Source of the DNA: Sphingobacterium sp. SRCM116780
GTDB lineage: Bacteria > Bacteroidota > Bacteroidia > Sphingobacteriales > Sphingobacteriaceae
Direction of reading: 5' to 3'
DNA: 64,000 bases
Assembly (NCBI RefSeq): GCF_021442025.1
Contig: NZ_CP090446.1
Coordinates: forward strand, 3,596,001-3,660,000
Part shown: one piece after another, positions 63,970 to 64,000 of the stretch
How the letters are laid out: the number at the start of each line of letters is the position of its first letter
Position numbering within the stretch: the stretch's first letter is position 1
Position numbers and translations under genes: made by a program
Notes under the pieces: generated by a model
Databases searched by the model: none
Told to the model about the DNA's origin: nothing
What the model saw: only the letters and a program-made list of their open reading frames with translations

Positions 63970-64000
63970 AAAAACGGCTAATTTTGAATTAGCCGTTTTT
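63970..64000 (+). terminator. Terminator after gcvT
   Basis: A 14-bp perfect stem AAAAACGGCTAATT (63970-63983) with 63987-64000, loop TTG, ending in five T at the window edge. Confidence 0.85.

Noticed and set aside
1..64000. CRISPR array, prophage, rRNA operon or intact insertion sequence
   Set aside because: No regularly spaced repeats, phage structural genes, rRNA sequence or transposase reading frame was found on either strand.

Overview
The window is about 64 kb of AT-rich chromosome from a member of the Bacteroidetes, most likely Sphingobacteriaceae and probably Sphingobacterium or a close relative. The evidence is: a SusC/SusD pair under FecI/FecR control, GLPGLI and DUF5686 outer-membrane families, the rpmB-rpmG-DUF4295-ftsY-rimO order typical of this phylum, a BshC (bacillithiol) gene, leaders without Shine-Dalgarno sites, and repeated TAnnTTTG (-7) promoter boxes just upstream of genes. 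No rRNA, CRISPR array, phage or intact IS element was seen. One tRNA (Glu, TTC) is present.

Layout. 1-14.9 kb is mostly housekeeping: the start of nagB (cut by the left edge), a YbdL-type aminotransferase with a DUF5686 outer-membrane protein, a thioredoxin-like protein, radA, an ECF sigma factor with a membrane partner, DUF1294, a serine hydrolase plus dipeptidase pair, xseAB, a pirin and an amino-acid racemase. 15.0-17.7 kb is a small accessory block: an ankyrin protein, a four-helix membrane protein and a secreted protein whose reading frame is broken in a run of nine T. 17.9-23.8 kb holds a LytS/LytTR-type two-component system followed by a large outer-membrane barrel protein and a GLPGLI protein. 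24.5-33.1 kb is a FecI sigma/FecR/SusC(STN)/SusD/TlpA locus without any carbohydrate-active enzyme. 33.1-34.8 kb is a gene-poor, repeat-bearing island next to tRNA-Glu, with a STM3941-family gene, a ~130-nt direct repeat and an inverted-repeat element. 34.8-48.2 kb carries purD, an MG2/plug protein, an ECI1-like enoyl-CoA isomerase, a phosphoglucomutase, a NUDIX hydrolase, a conserved protein of unknown role, an amidase and gcvP. 48.5-57 kb carries an Oar-type TonB receptor, bshC and the ribosomal-protein/ftsY/rimO group. 57-64 kb carries recO, DUF805, a cold-shock protein, SIMPL, DUF4112, truC, a DUF6929-like protein and gcvT.

Functional links. gcvP and gcvT belong to the glycine cleavage system but are 15 kb apart, with gcvH outside the window. 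The serine hydrolase and dipeptidase are probably one envelope-peptide operon. The STN domain of the SusC protein, FecR and FecI make a three-part surface signalling chain from outer membrane to promoter. Three 9-12-9 direct repeats of ACAATTCGT type (15.2, 33.4 and 34.6 kb) look like LytTR-class operators and may be read by the LytTR regulator encoded here; that link is inference. The best leads for undescribed biology are this LytTR/barrel/GLPGLI module with its candidate operators, the ankyrin/membrane/secreted trio with its homopolymer frameshift, and the repeat-flanked island at tRNA-Glu.
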